Notes: generated by a model from the sequence alone, not told the origin. Shown: positions 41,523 through 51,506, numbered from the stretch's first letter. The stretch is DNA of 64,000 nucleotides from an uncultured Bacteroides sp. (GCF_937912035.1 NZ_CALDPF010000032.1:21777-85776); one strand, 5' to 3'. A program made the numbers and translations.

Positions 41523-43739
41523 ATGAAAAAAATATTTTTATCTTTAGGTTGCCTTGTTTTTCTAATTTACGCTTGTACAGAAAAATACAATAGCTATACC
41601 GATGACCTTACATCGTTTGTAAATCCTTTTATTGGAACTGATTTTACCGGGAATACCTATCCGGGAGCTCAGGTACCGTTTGGTATGGTACAATTAAGCC
41701 CGGATAACGGTCTTCCGGGTTGGGATCGTATTGCAGGATATTTTTATCCCGACAGTACTATTGCCGGTTTTAGCCATACACATCTTTCGGGAACCGGTGC
41801 GGGCGATTTGTATGATATTTCTTTTATGCCGGTAACATTGCCATATAAGGAAGCAGAGGCTCCTTTGGGCATATACTCTAAATTCTCTCATAGCGACGAG
41901 AGTGCCACTGCAGGATATTATCAGGTGAGGCTGAATGATTATGATATAAATGTAGAACTTACTGCTACAGAACGTTGTGGAATTCAGCGGTATACATTTC
42001 CTCAGTCTGAGTCGGCTATAATACTCAATCTTAAAAAGGCTATGAACTGGGACTTTACCCAGGATTCTAAGATAGAGATTGTGGATTCTGTAACCATTCA
42101 GGGATATAGGTTTTCTGACGGATGGGCACGTAATCAGAAGATTTATTTCAGAACTAGATTTTCTACTCCTTTCGATAGTTATAGGCTTGACACAACAGCT
42201 ATTACTAGTAAAGACAAATATTATGGTACAGCTTATATCGCACAGTTTAATTTCAATACACATAAGGATGAGCATATAACGGTATCCACTGCCATTTCGG
42301 GAGTAAGTATTGAAGGTGCTGCCCGTAATCTTGATTCTGAAATTCCGACTGATGATTTCGATAAATACCATGCCGAGGCCAAGTCAAAATGGAATAAGGA
42401 GCTTTCTAAGATTGTAGTTGAGTCTGATAATATTGACGATAAGACCAATTTCTATACTGCAATGTACCACAGTATGCTGGCACCGACTGTCTTTTGTGAT
42501 GTAGACGGAAGTTATTACGGACCGGACAAGCAGATACATAAAGCTGATGGCTGGACTAACTATAGTACATTCTCCTTATGGGATACTTTCAGGGCTTCTC
42601 ATCCTCTGTTCACTTATACTCAGCCGGAGCGTACAAACGATATGATAAAATCGTTTATCGCATTCTATGAACAGAACGGACGTCTTCCGGTATGGAATTT
42701 CTATGGCGGTGAAACAGATATGATGATAGGATATCACGCTGTTCCTGTGATTGTTGATGCGTATCTTAAGGGTATTGGTGATTTCGATGCAGAAAAGGCT
42801 CTTGAAGCTTGTGTAGTTACAGCTAATATAGATGAATACAGAGGTATAGGTTTCTATAAGGAGAAAGGATATATACCTTACAATATAACAGATAAGTATA
42901 ATTCTGAAAACTGGTCGCTTTCCAGAACTCTGGAATATGCTTTCGATGATTTCTGTATAGCTGAAATGGCTGCTAAGATGGGAAAGAAAGATCTCGCTGA
43001 TGAATTTTATGTAAGGTCTCAGAATTATAGGAAAGTGTATAATCCTGAAAGTTCGTTTATGCAGCCTAAGGATGACAAAGGTATGTTTATAGAGAATTTC
43101 AAGCCTGAAGAATATACGCCTCATATTTGTGAAAGTAATGCATGGCAATATTTCTGGTCGGTACAACACGATATAGACGGTTTGATAGAGCTTACTGGAG
43201 GAAAGGACAGATTTGCAGAGAAACTCGACAGTATGTTTACATTCAATCCTTCTGCAGATGATGAACTTCCTATATTCAGTACGGGAATGATAGGACAGTA
43301 TGCTCATGGCAATGAGCCGAGCCACCATGTAGCCTATCTGTTCAATAAAGTGGGTATGCCGTGGAAAACTCAGAAGTATGTGTCGCAGATTATGAATGAA
43401 CTGTATCTGAATACTCCTGCCGGACTGTGTGGTAATGAGGATTGTGGACAAATGTCGGCCTGGTATATTTTCAGTGCAATGGGATTTTATCCTGTTAATC
43501 CGGTTTCGGGAATTTATGAGATAGGCTCACCGCTTTTCTCAAAAACTGAAATGAAACTGGCAAATGGTAAGACATTTACTGTTGTAGCTAATAATCTGAG
43601 TAAGGAGAATATATATATTCAGTCGGTGAAACTTAACGGTGCAGAATACTATAAGAGTTATATTACGCATGGACAGATAATGTCTGGAGTAACTCTGGAA
43701 CTTGAAATGGGTAATAGGCCTGGTAAAGTATGGTATTGA
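41523..43739 (+). CDS. GH92 exo-alpha-mannosidase (copy 2), lipoprotein
   Basis: A 738-residue protein from the ATG that starts the lipoprotein signal MKKIFLSLGCLVFLIYAC. An upstream in-frame ATG at 41487 would add 12 residues and is less likely. GH92 landmarks: SFVNPFIGTDFTGNTYPGAQVPFGMVQLSPDN, FSHTHLSGTGAGD, STFSLWDTFRASHPLFTYTQPER, GRLPVWNFYGGETDMMIGYHAVPVIVDAYLKG, ESNAWQYFWSVQHDIDGL, LCGNEDCGQMSAWYIFSAMGFYPVNP. All core motifs of active alpha-1,2-type mannosidases are intact. The lipid anchor suggests an outer-membrane location, unlike copies 1 and 3. It heads an apparent operon with copy 3 (49 bp gap) and the fucosidase. Confidence 0.95.
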   Translation: MKKIFLSLGCLVFLIYACTEKYNSYTDDLTSFVNPFIGTDFTGNTYPGAQVPFGMVQLSPDNGLPGWDRIAGYFYPDSTIAGFSHTHLSGTGAGDLYDISFMPVTLPYKEAEAPLGIYSKFSHSDESATAGYYQVRLNDYDINVELTATERCGIQRYTFPQSESAIILNLKKAMNWDFTQDSKIEIVDSVTIQGYRFSDGWARNQKIYFRTRFSTPFDSYRLDTTAITSKDKYYGTAYIAQFNFNTHKDEHITVSTAISGVSIEGAARNLDSEIPTDDFDKYHAEAKSKWNKELSKIVVESDNIDDKTNFYTAMYHSMLAPTVFCDVDGSYYGPDKQIHKADGWTNYSTFSLWDTFRASHPLFTYTQPERTNDMIKSFIAFYEQNGRLPVWNFYGGETDMMIGYHAVPVIVDAYLKGIGDFDAEKALEACVVTANIDEYRGIGFYKEKGYIPYNITDKYNSENWSLSRTLEYAFDDFCIAEMAAKMGKKDLADEFYVRSQNYRKVYNPESSFMQPKDDKGMFIENFKPEEYTPHICESNAWQYFWSVQHDIDGLIELTGGKDRFAEKLDSMFTFNPSADDELPIFSTGMIGQYAHGNEPSHHVAYLFNKVGMPWKTQKYVSQIMNELYLNTPAGLCGNEDCGQMSAWYIFSAMGFYPVNPVSGIYEIGSPLFSKTEMKLANGKTFTVVANNLSKENIYIQSVKLNGAEYYKSYITHGQIMSGVTLELEMGNRPGKVWY

Positions 43740-43788
43740 TATACAGCAGATAGAATAAATAATAATCAAAATAACCTATAATTTAATC

Positions 43789-46059
43789 ATGGGAAAACTT
43801 TCAACACTTTTTGTTTTGATGTATATAACCTGTATGGTTAAGGCACATAACTATGCCGATTATGTAAATCCTCTTGTTGGAACTCAGTCCACATTCGAGC
43901 TTTCTACAGGTAATACTTATCCGGCTATAGCACGTCCGTGGGGGATGAATTTTTGGACACCGCAAACCGGTAAGATGGGAGACGGATGGCAATATACTTA
44001 TACTTCAACCAAAATACGGGGTTTTAAACAGACTCACCAGCCAAGTCCGTGGATAAATGATTACGGTCAGTTCTCTATCATGCCTGTAGTAGGCAAGCCA
44101 TTATTCGACGAAAATGAACGTTCGAGCTGGTTCTCTCATAAGGGTGAGGTGGCCAAGGCTTACTATTATAAGGTGTATCTTGCCGAGCATGATGTAGTAA
44201 CTGAATTTACTCCTACAGAGAGGGCTGCGCTTTTCCGCTTTACATTTCCGGAGAATAAAAACTCTTATGTGGTTATCGATGCTTTCGATAAAGGTTCATA
44301 CGTGAGAATTGAACCCGAAAAGAATAGAATTGTAGGATATTCCACCAAGAACAGTGGGGGAGTACCTGCCAACTTCAAGAATTATTTCGTAATAGAATTC
44401 GACAAATCTTTTACATATAAGGCTACTGTGGCAGATAAGGTCATAAATGTAGGGAAAACAGAACAGACTGCAAATCATGCTGCGGCAATTATAGGTTTCT
44501 CTACAAAGAAAGGTGAAATTGTACATGCAAGGGTAGCATCTTCTTTTATAAGTCAGGAACAGGCGCAGGAAAATCTTAAGGAATTGGGTAATGATAGTTT
44601 TGATACACTTGTCGATAAAGGTAGAAAAGCATGGAACGATGTTCTCGGCAAGATAGAAGTTGACGGTGGAAATCTTGACCAGTACCGTACTTTCTATTCT
44701 TGTCTTTACCGTTCACTTCTCTTCCCTAGAAAGTTTTATGAAATAGATAAGGAAGGAAAGATAGTTCATTACAGCCCATATAACGGTGAGGTTTTGCCTG
44801 GATATATGTATACCGATACAGGATTCTGGGATACATTCCGTTGTCTTTTCCCTCTTCTTAACCTTGTTTATCCTTCTGTGAATAAAGAGATGCAGGAAGG
44901 ACTTATCAATACATATAAGGAAAGTGGTTTCTTCCCCGAATGGGCTAGTCCGGGACATAGAGGATGTATGATAGGAAACAATTCTGCTTCTGTCCTTGTA
45001 GATGCTTATATGAAAGGTGTGAGAGTGGATGATATTGAGACTCTTTATGAAGGACTTATCCATGGAACAGAAAATGTTCATCCTAAAGTATCGTCGACAG
45101 GCCGTCTGGGGCATGAATATTACAATAAGATTGGCTATGTCCCCTACGATGTGAAGATTAATGAAAATGCGGCACGAACACTGGAATATGCCTATAATGA
45201 CTGGTGTATATATAAGCTTGCAAAAGAGCTGAAACGTCCTAAGAAAGAAATAAAGCTTTTTGCTGAGCGAGCCATGAACTATAAGAACCTTTTTGATAAG
45301 GAAACAAAACTGATGAGAGGCAAGAAGAAAAATGGAGAATTTGTTGTTCCGTTCTCACCATTGAAATGGGGTGATGCCTTTACCGAAGGAAACAGCTGGC
45401 ATTATACATGGTCTGTATTCCACGATCCTCAGGGGCTTATCGATCTTATGGGAGGTGATGAGGAATTTGTCTCTATGCTGGATTCTGTATTCTCTGTTCC
45501 GCCTGTTTTCGATGAAAGTTATTATGGTCAGGTTATACATGAAATACGTGAGATGACTGTCATGAATATGGGAAATTATGCTCATGGTAACCAGCCTATA
45601 CAGCACATGATATACTTATATAATTATGCAAAACAGCCATGGAAGGCTCAATATTGGTTACGCGAGGTGATGAACAGAATGTATACCCCTACTCCTGACG
45701 GTTATTGTGGAGACGAAGATAACGGACAGACTTCTGCATGGTATGTGTTTACAGCTCTCGGATTCTATCCTGTTTGTCCGGGAAGTAATGAGTATGTTGT
45801 TGGCGCTCCTTTGTTTAAGGAAGCAAAAATACATCTTGAAAATGGTAACGAAGTATCAATATCGGCACCGGATAACAGCGACAGAAATATCTATATCGAA
45901 GATATGAAACTTAACGGTGAGACGTATACACATAATTATCTTAAGCATGAGACTCTAATGGATGGAGCTGTTATTTCAATAGATATGAGTGACATCCCAA
46001 ACAAGACGAGAGGTATTTCAGTAGAAGATGCTCCATATTCATTTTCAAACAATGAATAA
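43789..46059 (+). CDS. GH92-family glycosidase (copy 3)
   Basis: A 756-residue secreted protein (signal LSTLFVLMYITCMVKA). GH92 motifs: NYADYVNPLVGTQSTFELSTGNTYPAIARPWGMNFWTPQTG, FKQTHQPSPWINDYGQF, DTGFWDTFRCLFPLLNLVYP, EGNSWHYTWSVFHDPQGL, YCGDEDNGQTSAWYVFTALGFYPVCPG. The substrate loop is very different from copies 1 and 2: FFPEWASPGHRGCMIGNNSASVLVDAYMKG. The N-terminal site has THQPSPW where copy 2 has THLSGTG. Inference: a different linkage or aglycone preference, possibly not a plain alpha-1,2-mannosidase. It lies between GH92 copy 2 and the fucosidase gene. Confidence 0.92.
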   Translation: MGKLSTLFVLMYITCMVKAHNYADYVNPLVGTQSTFELSTGNTYPAIARPWGMNFWTPQTGKMGDGWQYTYTSTKIRGFKQTHQPSPWINDYGQFSIMPVVGKPLFDENERSSWFSHKGEVAKAYYYKVYLAEHDVVTEFTPTERAALFRFTFPENKNSYVVIDAFDKGSYVRIEPEKNRIVGYSTKNSGGVPANFKNYFVIEFDKSFTYKATVADKVINVGKTEQTANHAAAIIGFSTKKGEIVHARVASSFISQEQAQENLKELGNDSFDTLVDKGRKAWNDVLGKIEVDGGNLDQYRTFYSCLYRSLLFPRKFYEIDKEGKIVHYSPYNGEVLPGYMYTDTGFWDTFRCLFPLLNLVYPSVNKEMQEGLINTYKESGFFPEWASPGHRGCMIGNNSASVLVDAYMKGVRVDDIETLYEGLIHGTENVHPKVSSTGRLGHEYYNKIGYVPYDVKINENAARTLEYAYNDWCIYKLAKELKRPKKEIKLFAERAMNYKNLFDKETKLMRGKKKNGEFVVPFSPLKWGDAFTEGNSWHYTWSVFHDPQGLIDLMGGDEEFVSMLDSVFSVPPVFDESYYGQVIHEIREMTVMNMGNYAHGNQPIQHMIYLYNYAKQPWKAQYWLREVMNRMYTPTPDGYCGDEDNGQTSAWYVFTALGFYPVCPGSNEYVVGAPLFKEAKIHLENGNEVSISAPDNSDRNIYIEDMKLNGETYTHNYLKHETLMDGAVISIDMSDIPNKTRGISVEDAPYSFSNNE

Positions 46060-46145
46060 CCCATACCCCATGAAGAGGCATAACCGGAAGTGTGAATTCC
46101 TTATTCAAATTTAAATTAATGAATATTTGTATGAGACAGAGAAAA

Positions 46146-48362
46146 ATGAAAAAGATTATTACGGTGTCCCTAAGTTGTCTTGCATTGACTGCTTTCGGAC
46201 AGACCAGAGATTTTGCAAACACTATCAAGATAGATGATTCTGATTCGAAAGAAGTTATTATTGAAAAGGCGGCACATGTTATACCTACGGCCAATCAGTT
46301 GAGCTCTCTTGAGAATGAGTTTATCGCTTTTATTCATTTCGGACCTAATACATTCACCAGAATGGAGTGGGGAACAGGAAAAGAAAATCCTGAAATATTC
46401 GATTTGAAGAATCTTGATACAGACCAATGGTGTGAAGCTATTAAAGAAGCTGGAATGAAAATGGTTATACTGACCGTCAAGCATCATGACGGTTTCGTGT
46501 TATGGCAGAGCAGATATACAAAACACGGTATAATGTCTACAGAATTTGAAAATGGGAAAGGTGATATCCTTAAGTCTCTTTCCGTTTCATGTAAGAAATA
46601 CGGGTTGAAGCTTGGAGTTTATCTTTCTCCCGCCGATTTGTATCAGATTGAGAATCCTGAGGGACTGTACGGTAATTTGAGCAAGTATTCCATGCGAACT
46701 ATTCCACGCCCGGTAGAAGGTCGTCCATTTTCCAACAAGAAGACCTTCCGGTTTATGCTTGATGATTATAATGAGTATTTTATGAACCAACTGTTTGAAA
46801 TATTGACAGAATATGGCGAGATTCATGAAGTGTGGTTCGACGGTGCGCATCCAAAACGGAAGGGTGGTCAGCGTTATAATTATGCTGCATGGAAAGAACT
46901 GATTCGCGAATTGGCTCCTAAGGCTTCGATATTCGGTCGTGAGGATATCCGTTGGTGCGGAAATGAAGCGGGACAGACACGTGATACTGAATGGAATGTT
47001 GTAACATATTCTGAGAATCCTGATACGACTTCGCATTTCCCGGATATGACAGATATTGATTGGGGTAGTCGTGAAGTTTTGTATCGTGGCAAATATCTGC
47101 ATTATCAGCAGGCTGAGACAAACACTTCTATTCGTGAGGGTTGGTTCTATCGGGATGATACACGGCAGAAGGTCAGGAGTGCTGATGACGTATTCGACAT
47201 TTACGAGCGTGCAGTAGGTGGAAATTCCACTTTCCTGCTTAATATCCCTCCAAACCGTGAAGGACGTTTCTCCGATACTGATGTGGAGGTGTTGAAAGAG
47301 GTTGGAAAGCGAATACGTGATACATACGATGTGGATTTGTTAAAACAGGCTTCAGGTCCTGAAGAAGTATTGGATAATGATAAGAATACTTATAAGGAGG
47401 TTTCTGAGTCCGATTCTGAAATCGTTATAACAATGCCTATTCCAATTAAATTTAACCGTTTGGTACTTCAAGAGGCTGTCGCTTTGCGTAGCGAACGTGT
47501 AGAAGAACATATTGTGGATGCTTGGATAAACGGAGAGTGGAAGGAAATAGCTCATGCTACAAACATCGGGTATAAGCGTATTTTACGTTTCCCTGATGTG
47601 ATAACTGACCGTATTCGAGTTCGTTTCACGCGGTTACGTATGAATGCTGCAATAAGCAAAATTTCTGCACACTATTATCATTCCCGTCCACCACAGTTGA
47701 CTGTTAGCCGCAGCCTGGAAGGTATGGTTACTATTGAACCTCAACAACCGGATTTCAATTGGAAGAAACATGGGGAAAACAGTGTCGGTAACCTTAATGC
47801 AGGCTATACAATACATTATACCCTCGACGGAACTATTCCAACTTCTTCCTCTCCTGTTTATGAAGCTCCGTTCAAGGTTGAAAATAAGGAAATTAATGCA
47901 GTATCTGTTTTAAACGGCAGTAAAGGTGCGCTTTATAAAGAACAGTTAGGTTATATAAAGAAAGACTGGAAACTGGTTGCAGTGGGTAGTGAAGATGCGT
48001 CGCATAAGGGTAACATGGCATTTGATGAGAATCCGAATACTTATTGGCAGACACAGAAGTCGGCTAAAGGCAGAAGTATTACAGTTGACCTGGGAACTGA
48101 AAAAACATTGCATGGTTTTGCCTATACTCCTCAGAAAGAAAATAAAGAGGGAATGTTTGAGCGTGGTACTTTTATGATTAGTGATGACAATAAGAGTTGG
48201 AGAAAGGCTGAAGATTTTGTTTTCGGCAATCTGATTAATGATCCTGTGAAACGTTATCATTATTTTAAACGTACATTGAAAGCACGTTATGTAAAGATAG
48301 AGATGACTGAAGCAGCGAACAACTCGGAATATGCTTCAATCGCAGAGTTAGACATTTTTTAA
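46146..48362 (+). CDS. GH29-family alpha-L-fucosidase with CHB_HEX_C and F5/8 C domains
   Basis: A 738-residue secreted protein starting at the signal MKKIITVSLSCLALTAFGQ; ATGs at 46131 and 46119 and a GTG at 46092 are in frame but add charged residues before the signal. The catalytic barrel (about 50-360) has FIHFGPNTFTRMEWGTGKENP, VILTVKHHDGFVLWQSRYTKHG, and EIHEVWFDGAHPKRKG with the candidate nucleophile Asp. A chitobiase C-terminal-like segment (YTIHYTLDGTIPTSSSPVYEAPF, about 550-600) follows. The last 130 residues form an F5/8-type carbohydrate-binding domain (VDLGTEKTLHGFAYTPQ ... RYVKIEMTEAANNSEYASIAELDIF). Family knowledge: this GH29-B-like layout removes branched fucose from glycoconjugates. 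With the GH92 genes it suits fucosylated N-glycans (inference). Confidence 0.9.
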   Translation: MKKIITVSLSCLALTAFGQTRDFANTIKIDDSDSKEVIIEKAAHVIPTANQLSSLENEFIAFIHFGPNTFTRMEWGTGKENPEIFDLKNLDTDQWCEAIKEAGMKMVILTVKHHDGFVLWQSRYTKHGIMSTEFENGKGDILKSLSVSCKKYGLKLGVYLSPADLYQIENPEGLYGNLSKYSMRTIPRPVEGRPFSNKKTFRFMLDDYNEYFMNQLFEILTEYGEIHEVWFDGAHPKRKGGQRYNYAAWKELIRELAPKASIFGREDIRWCGNEAGQTRDTEWNVVTYSENPDTTSHFPDMTDIDWGSREVLYRGKYLHYQQAETNTSIREGWFYRDDTRQKVRSADDVFDIYERAVGGNSTFLLNIPPNREGRFSDTDVEVLKEVGKRIRDTYDVDLLKQASGPEEVLDNDKNTYKEVSESDSEIVITMPIPIKFNRLVLQEAVALRSERVEEHIVDAWINGEWKEIAHATNIGYKRILRFPDVITDRIRVRFTRLRMNAAISKISAHYYHSRPPQLTVSRSLEGMVTIEPQQPDFNWKKHGENSVGNLNAGYTIHYTLDGTIPTSSSPVYEAPFKVENKEINAVSVLNGSKGALYKEQLGYIKKDWKLVAVGSEDASHKGNMAFDENPNTYWQTQKSAKGRSITVDLGTEKTLHGFAYTPQKENKEGMFERGTFMISDDNKSWRKAEDFVFGNLINDPVKRYHYFKRTLKARYVKIEMTEAANNSEYASIAELDIF

Positions 48363-48408
48363 ACTTAAATGCAGCGGCTTCTACACAAAAACCGCTGCAT
48401 TTAAGTTT
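48361..48408. terminator. Bidirectional terminator between fucosidase and ribD
   Basis: A perfect 17-bp stem (AAACTTAAATGCAGCGG with its complement) has a 14-nt loop and overlaps the fucosidase stop. A/T-rich ends on both sides suit termination of both convergent genes. Confidence 0.9.
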
Positions 48409-48428
48409 ATATATTACGATATAAAGTG

Positions 48429-49481
48429 CTATATATCTGAATGCCGACTGGCAATATAATGACTTACAGAAACACTGTCGCGCATTTCATTTTTCATTAC
48501 CGTACCTTTAGGTATTACAGGCGATTTTACTCCTTCGCCTAAAACTTTTGCAGAGTGTTCAACAAACATTTCATCCCACAGACCTGAATCGATGAATGAC
48601 TGAAGCAGGGTAGTGCCACCCTCTACAAGAAGAGACTGTATTTTCCTTTCGTAAAGGATGGTAAAGATTTGTGGTAATATGTCCTTTGAGAAATCTAATG
48701 TAATGTATTCCAGATTTTCTTCTCCGGATTTTTTCTTCTCGGTGAATACCAGAGTCGGTGTGGTGTGGTCGAACAGTCTAAGATTAGAAGGCAATGAGAG
48801 TGTACGGTCAATGACTAATCTTAATGGGTTGGCACCATACCAATTGCGTGTGGTCAGTGAAGGATTGTCAAGAAGAGCCGTTTTTCTGCCTACGAGTATA
48901 GCCTTGTGTTCTGCCCTTTGCTTGTGTACGTACATCGATGTGATTGGGGTTGACAATACTACAGGCGAGCCGTTTTCACGGTTTATGTCGATAAATCCGT
49001 CTGCCGATTCTGCCCATTTCAGTGTGATATACGGACGCTTCTGTGTGTTGAATGTCACGAACCGTCTGATAAGACTTTTACATTCATTTTCCAGCACTCC
49101 TACAGTGACATCAATACCGGCATTGCGAAGCTTCTGTATTCCTCTGCCTGATACTTGTGAGAAAGGGTCTATGCAGCCTACTACAACGCGTGGAATGCCC
49201 TTGCTGATGATAAGGTCGGCACATGGAGGTGTCTTCCCATAGTGAGAGCATGGTTCCAGGCTTACGTATATGGTGGATTCCTTGAGCAGGCTTTCATCTT
49301 TCACGGAACGTATGGCATTGACTTCGGCATGGCCTTCTCCGCATCTGGCATGATAACCTTCTCCGATAATTTTTCCGTTGTGTACTATCGCTGCTCCTAC
49401 CATCGGATTGGGAGCTGCATTGCACAGTCCGTTTGATGCAAGTTCTATACATCTGCGGATATATTTCTCATCTGTAGTCAT
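48429..49481 (-). CDS. ribD: Bifunctional riboflavin deaminase/reductase
   Basis: Two steps of riboflavin synthesis: deamination of the pyrimidine, then reduction of its ribosyl side chain. The 350-residue product has an N-terminal deaminase domain (PNPMVGAAIVHNG, GHAEVNAI with zinc-binding His and catalytic Glu, EPCSHYGKTPPCADLI with two zinc Cys). A C-terminal reductase domain follows (RPYITLKWAESADGFI, LLVEGGTTLLQSFIDSGLWDEMFVE). The length is normal and all zinc ligands are present. It is divergent from prmC with only 32 bp between start codons. Confidence 0.95.
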   Translation of the reverse strand: MTTDEKYIRRCIELASNGLCNAAPNPMVGAAIVHNGKIIGEGYHARCGEGHAEVNAIRSVKDESLLKESTIYVSLEPCSHYGKTPPCADLIISKGIPRVVVGCIDPFSQVSGRGIQKLRNAGIDVTVGVLENECKSLIRRFVTFNTQKRPYITLKWAESADGFIDINRENGSPVVLSTPITSMYVHKQRAEHKAILVGRKTALLDNPSLTTRNWYGANPLRLVIDRTLSLPSNLRLFDHTTPTLVFTEKKKSGEENLEYITLDFSKDILPQIFTILYERKIQSLLVEGGTTLLQSFIDSGLWDEMFVEHSAKVLGEGVKSPVIPKGTVMKNEMRDSVSVSHYIASRHSDI

Positions 49482-49499
49482 ATTATTGAGCTTTTTTCT

Positions 49500-49507
49500 T
49501 ACTTTTG
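49500..49507 (+). promoter_or_regulatory. -7 box of prmC
   Basis: TACTTTTG ends 6 bp before the prmC ATG, so the transcription start would fall at or next to the start codon (leaderless or nearly so). Confidence 0.55.
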
Positions 49508-49513
49508 CATATT

Positions 49514-50353
49514 ATGCATCCAATATATACTTATATACGACAAGAACTTTCCGGCTTCTATCCGGATGCCGAGGCTGCTGCCATGGCAAAATATATACTG
49601 ACAGAGAAATACCAACTGTCGGCTCTTGACTTATATGCAGGCAAAGATATGAATTTTTCGTCAGAAAAACTTTCGGAGGTAAATGATATTCTGGCGCGTC
49701 TGAAGTCGTACGAACCCTTGCAATATATTATCGGTGAAACATGGTTTTGCGGCTTCCGCTTTAAAGTGACTCCTGCAGTTCTTATTCCACGACCTGAAAC
49801 TGCGGAATTGATAGACTGGATAGTGACTGACAACAAACGTGAAGGCGCACATGTCCTTGACGTCGGTACCGGAAGCGGATGTATCCCTGTTTCGTTGGCT
49901 TTGATGATGGACTCACCTGTAGTATCGGCATGGGATATTTCTGAAGAGGCATTGTCAGTAGCATCTGAGAATGCACGTATAAATAGTGCGGATGTAGCTT
50001 TCAGTCGTGTTGATGTGCTTGGAACTGATATTCCCGATATAAAGGTTGACATTCTTGTAAGCAACCCTCCTTATATAACGGAAAGCGAAAAGAATGATAT
50101 GGAGAGAAATGTTCTGGAATGGGAACCGGATCTGGCGCTTTTTGTACCTGATGATGACCCGTTGCGTTTCTACAGACGTATAGCAGAGTTAGGGTTGGAT
50201 ATATTGAATGACGGGGGACTGATATATTTTGAGATAAACAGGGCATACGGCAGTGAGACAGTTGGGATGCTGGCTTCAATGGGATATAAGAATATTGAAT
50301 TGAGAAAAGACTTGTCCGGTAATGACAGGATGATTAAGGCTTTGAAACCATGA
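49514..50353 (+). CDS. prmC: Release-factor glutamine methyltransferase
   Basis: Methylates the GGQ glutamine of RF1/RF2. The 279-residue product from the ATG at 49514 has an N-terminal helical domain, RPETAELIDWIV, SAM motif VLDVGTGSGCIPVSLALMM, and the catalytic VSNPPYITESEKNDMERNVLEWEPDLALFVPDDDPLRFYR, the full NPPY signature. A TTG nine bases upstream is in frame but the ATG fits better. Its stop overlaps recX by four bases (ATGA). Confidence 0.95.
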   Translation: MHPIYTYIRQELSGFYPDAEAAAMAKYILTEKYQLSALDLYAGKDMNFSSEKLSEVNDILARLKSYEPLQYIIGETWFCGFRFKVTPAVLIPRPETAELIDWIVTDNKREGAHVLDVGTGSGCIPVSLALMMDSPVVSAWDISEEALSVASENARINSADVAFSRVDVLGTDIPDIKVDILVSNPPYITESEKNDMERNVLEWEPDLALFVPDDDPLRFYRRIAELGLDILNDGGLIYFEINRAYGSETVGMLASMGYKNIELRKDLSGNDRMIKALKP

Positions 50354-50814
50354 AAGAATATACAGAAAAAGAAATATTGAACAAGGCTGAGGCTTATTGT
50401 TCGGCTGTGGAGAGATGCCCGTCGGATGTTGAGGCAAAACTTAAAGGCTGGGGAGCGAGTCCGGAAACAGTGGCTGCGGTTATGGCTCATCTGTTCAAGG
50501 AAAAGTATCTTGATACAATAAGGTTTTGCAGTGCATACGTACGCGACAAATATCGTTTCAACCAGTGGGGCAGGGTAAAGATTGCCCAGTCATTGCGTAT
50601 GAAAGGTTTGACATCGGAAGAGATAAATGCAGGTATGGAAGATATAGACGAAGAAGAGTATAACTCCATTCTTCAAAGTCTTATGAAACAGAAACTTAAA
50701 AGTATCAAGGCGGAGACGGATTATGAGCGCAATGCCAAGCTTATCCGTTTTGCTGTTGGCAGAGGATTTACCATGCAGGAGATAATGAAATTTGTTAAAG
50801 GCGATTTTGATTGA
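50350..50814 (+). CDS. recX: Regulatory protein RecX
   Basis: A 154-residue helical protein: LNKAEAYCSAVERCPSDVEAKLKGWGASPETVAAVMAHLFKEKYLDTIRFCSAYVRDKYRFNQWGRVKIAQSLRMKGLTSEEINAGMEDID, the tandem three-helix repeats of RecX. Family knowledge: it modulates RecA filament growth. It shows ATGA overlaps with both prmC before it and the ComF gene after it, so translation is probably coupled. Confidence 0.9.
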   Translation: MKEYTEKEILNKAEAYCSAVERCPSDVEAKLKGWGASPETVAAVMAHLFKEKYLDTIRFCSAYVRDKYRFNQWGRVKIAQSLRMKGLTSEEINAGMEDIDEEEYNSILQSLMKQKLKSIKAETDYERNAKLIRFAVGRGFTMQEIMKFVKGDFD

Positions 50815-51506
50815 TGAACATTCTTGGTGACATACGTGATTTCTTTTTTCCACGTACCTGTGTATGTTGTGGAAAACTTCTTTCATCACAGGAAGAAGGA
50901 TTGTGTATTTCATGTATGGTATCACTGCCAAGTACCGGGATACTGAATACACCTGGGAATGAGATGGAACGATATTTCTGGGGAATATTCCCTATAGAAC
51001 GTGCCACAGCATTGTATTATTACGCAAAAGGAGGAAGTGTAGCAAATATTCTTCATGGTATGAAATATCATGGAAGGAGGAAGTTATGCCGACAGATGGG
51101 GCGTGTTATTGGAACTGAATTGCTGGATTCCGGATTTTTTGATGGAATAGATTTTATTTTACCAGTTCCGTTGCATAAAAACAGACTGAGAACCAGAGGT
51201 TATAATCAGTCGGAATTGTTGGCAAGAGGTATTTCTGATATAACTTCAATTCCTGTAGTTACGGATACTTTGATAAGGACCCACAATAATGCCACACAAA
51301 CTCATAAATCGGCTTTTGAAAGGTGGGGAAATGCTGAAGGATTGTTTGAAGTTACCGAAAAGGCTTATTCATTAAGTGGCAGGCATATACTTCTGATAGA
51401 CGATGTGCTTACTACAGGCGCTACAATCTCTGCCTGTCTCGATGCACTGAAAAAGATAGATTTCGTAAAAATCAGTGTTGTAACATTGGCATGGACAAAA
51501 TCATAA
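50811..51506 (+). CDS. ComF-family phosphoribosyltransferase-like protein
   Basis: A 231-residue protein with an N-terminal zinc-ribbon-like cluster (CVCCGKLLSSQEEGLCISC), a middle region with ILPVPLHKNRLRTRGYNQSELLARGI, and a PRPP-binding motif LLIDDVLTTGATISACLDAL near the C-terminus. These are the ComF/GntX signatures. Family knowledge: ComF helps DNA uptake in naturally competent bacteria, but many carriers have no known competence. It is translationally coupled to recX. Confidence 0.9.
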   Translation: MMNILGDIRDFFFPRTCVCCGKLLSSQEEGLCISCMVSLPSTGILNTPGNEMERYFWGIFPIERATALYYYAKGGSVANILHGMKYHGRRKLCRQMGRVIGTELLDSGFFDGIDFILPVPLHKNRLRTRGYNQSELLARGISDITSIPVVTDTLIRTHNNATQTHKSAFERWGNAEGLFEVTEKAYSLSGRHILLIDDVLTTGATISACLDALKKIDFVKISVVTLAWTKS

